Positions 4,948-5,625 of a stretch of 5,625 nt of DNA are shown here, piece by piece. The DNA comes from Flavipsychrobacter stenotrophus. GTDB taxonomy: Bacteria > Bacteroidota > Bacteroidia > Chitinophagales > Chitinophagaceae. The position numbers and the translations under genes were made by a program. Location of the stretch: NCBI GenBank assembly GCA_947372365.1, contig CANBTK010000172.1, positions 1 to 5,625 on the forward strand, in the 5' to 3' direction. The notes beneath the pieces are model-generated. The model saw only the letters and a program-made list of their open reading frames with translations, did no database searches and was not told where the DNA came from. Positions within the stretch are counted from its first letter, which is position 1, and every line of letters begins with the position of its first letter.

Positions 4948-5625
4948 TTAATTAGTAGCGGCTGTATCCTCGGGGTATTTGTAAACAAGCGACAATACCA
5001 CATACAGCAAAAAAGCAAAGATACATGACGCAAGGCCTAAAAACGGGAACGAAGCGGCTGTTAGAACTACAAGGGTAAGCTGCGGCCAGCTATTAGCCAG
5101 CTTCATATTGCGTGGCACCATCTTAAAGAACTTTACCTTAGATACCATAAGCCAGCAAAGCAAGGCTATAAACAAGTATAACGACCATTTATAGTGTTCA
5201 TGAATAAACAAAGGCAACCTCATGCGGCCTTTCCATAAAATAAGAGGCAAGGCACCAACAAAAAGCCCTACTGCCGGCGTTGGCATACCCACAAAATAGT
5301 ATTTCTGCTCGCCGGTTGTATTGTTAAACATTGCCAGCCTTAACGCCCCGAAACAAGCTATAAGGAAAGCGGGCGCCATAGAAAGCATACTGGTATCCAG
5401 TGCGTTAGCCTGCTGCATAGAGGCATCCCAAAGGATTTTAAACATAATCATAGACGGCGCTACGCCAAACGAAACGAGGTCGGCAAGTGAATCAAGGTCT
5501 TTGCCTATAGCCGAATGTACATTCAGCATCCTTGCGGCCATGCCGTCGAACATATCGCATACCGCAGCTATGCCTATAAAAATACTGCCGTAGTACAGTT
5601 GCTCTGTACCCATTATCCATTGCAA
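4948..5625 (-). CDS. pssA: CDP-diacylglycerol-serine O-phosphatidyltransferase (PssA), N-terminus cut by the window edge
   Basis: Integral-membrane enzyme that makes phosphatidylserine from CDP-diacylglycerol and L-serine, the precursor of phosphatidylethanolamine. The frame is open to the last base, so the start (perhaps 20-30 residues with the usual first membrane segment) lies outside. The 225 residues present contain the complete CDP-alcohol phosphatidyltransferase motif D-x2-DG-x2-AR-x8-G-x3-D-x3-D: D24, D27, G28, A31, R32, G41, D45 and D49 of the visible part. LVSFGVAPS follows, then GMPTPA (113-118), which is characteristic of serine-using members. Hydrophobic segments lie near residues 10-23, 50-65, 81-99, 111-131, 146-163 and 181-213, the last long enough for two passes. 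It is followed closely by purS. The specificity for serine rather than another alcohol rests on overall similarity and is likely but not proven. Confidence 0.9.
   Translation of the reverse strand: MQWIMGTEQLYYGSIFIGIAAVCDMFDGMAARMLNVHSAIGKDLDSLADLVSFGVAPSMIMFKILWDASMQQANALDTSMLSMAPAFLIACFGALRLAMFNNTTGEQKYYFVGMPTPAVGLFVGALPLILWKGRMRLPLFIHEHYKWSLYLFIALLCWLMVSKVKFFKMVPRNMKLANSWPQLTLVVLTAASFPFLGLASCIFAFLLYVVLSLVYKYPEDTAATN

Noticed and set aside
4691..4951. + strand open frame opposite purS with Ala-rich hydrophobic stretches
   Set aside because: It mirrors the purS coding sequence; the hydrophobicity comes from reading the complement of Ala/Thr-rich codons.

Overview
The window looks like ordinary chromosomal sequence from a member of the Bacteroidota, most likely the Chitinophagales or a related order (a low-confidence placement). 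Several things point this way: a secreted peptidase with a type IX secretion (T9SS) C-terminal sorting domain, a bifunctional-nuclease protein with a UVR tail, a separate small PurS, a futalosine-route menaquinone enzyme, a BrxA/BrxB bacilliredoxin, a TAnnTTTG-like promoter element, and starts without clear Shine-Dalgarno sequences.

Layout: on the + strand, the 3' part of a bacilliredoxin-family gene (1-327) runs in from the left edge. It converges on a block of six minus-strand genes. A strong 10-bp GC-rich hairpin with a T run (367-392) sits in the convergent gap. Read in the direction of transcription, from the right edge, the minus-strand genes are: pssA (phosphatidylserine synthase, N-terminus cut by the window), purS (18 bp after it), rsmI (16S rRNA C1402 2'-O-methyltransferase), a BFN/DUF151 plus UVR protein, an M43-family secreted zinc metallopeptidase with a T9SS tail, and mqnE (aminofutalosine synthase). 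The peptidase stop and the mqnE start share one base (TAATG).

Functionally these are mostly housekeeping genes from unrelated pathways: phospholipid synthesis, purine synthesis, rRNA modification, menaquinone synthesis and thiol redox repair. pssA-purS is probably one transcript, and peptidase-mqnE is almost certainly co-transcribed and perhaps translationally coupled. The gaps before rsmI (96 bp), the BFN gene (201 bp) and the peptidase (132 bp) each hold inverted repeats or promoter-like elements, so there may be several transcription units. No intergenic gap exceeds about 200 bp. I see no rRNA, tRNA, CRISPR array, insertion sequence or phage gene.

I found no convincing undescribed system. 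The points most worth a second look are the peptidase-mqnE overlap, the Gly-to-Glu change in the peptidase zinc-binding motif, and the alternative-pairing repeats ahead of rsmI.
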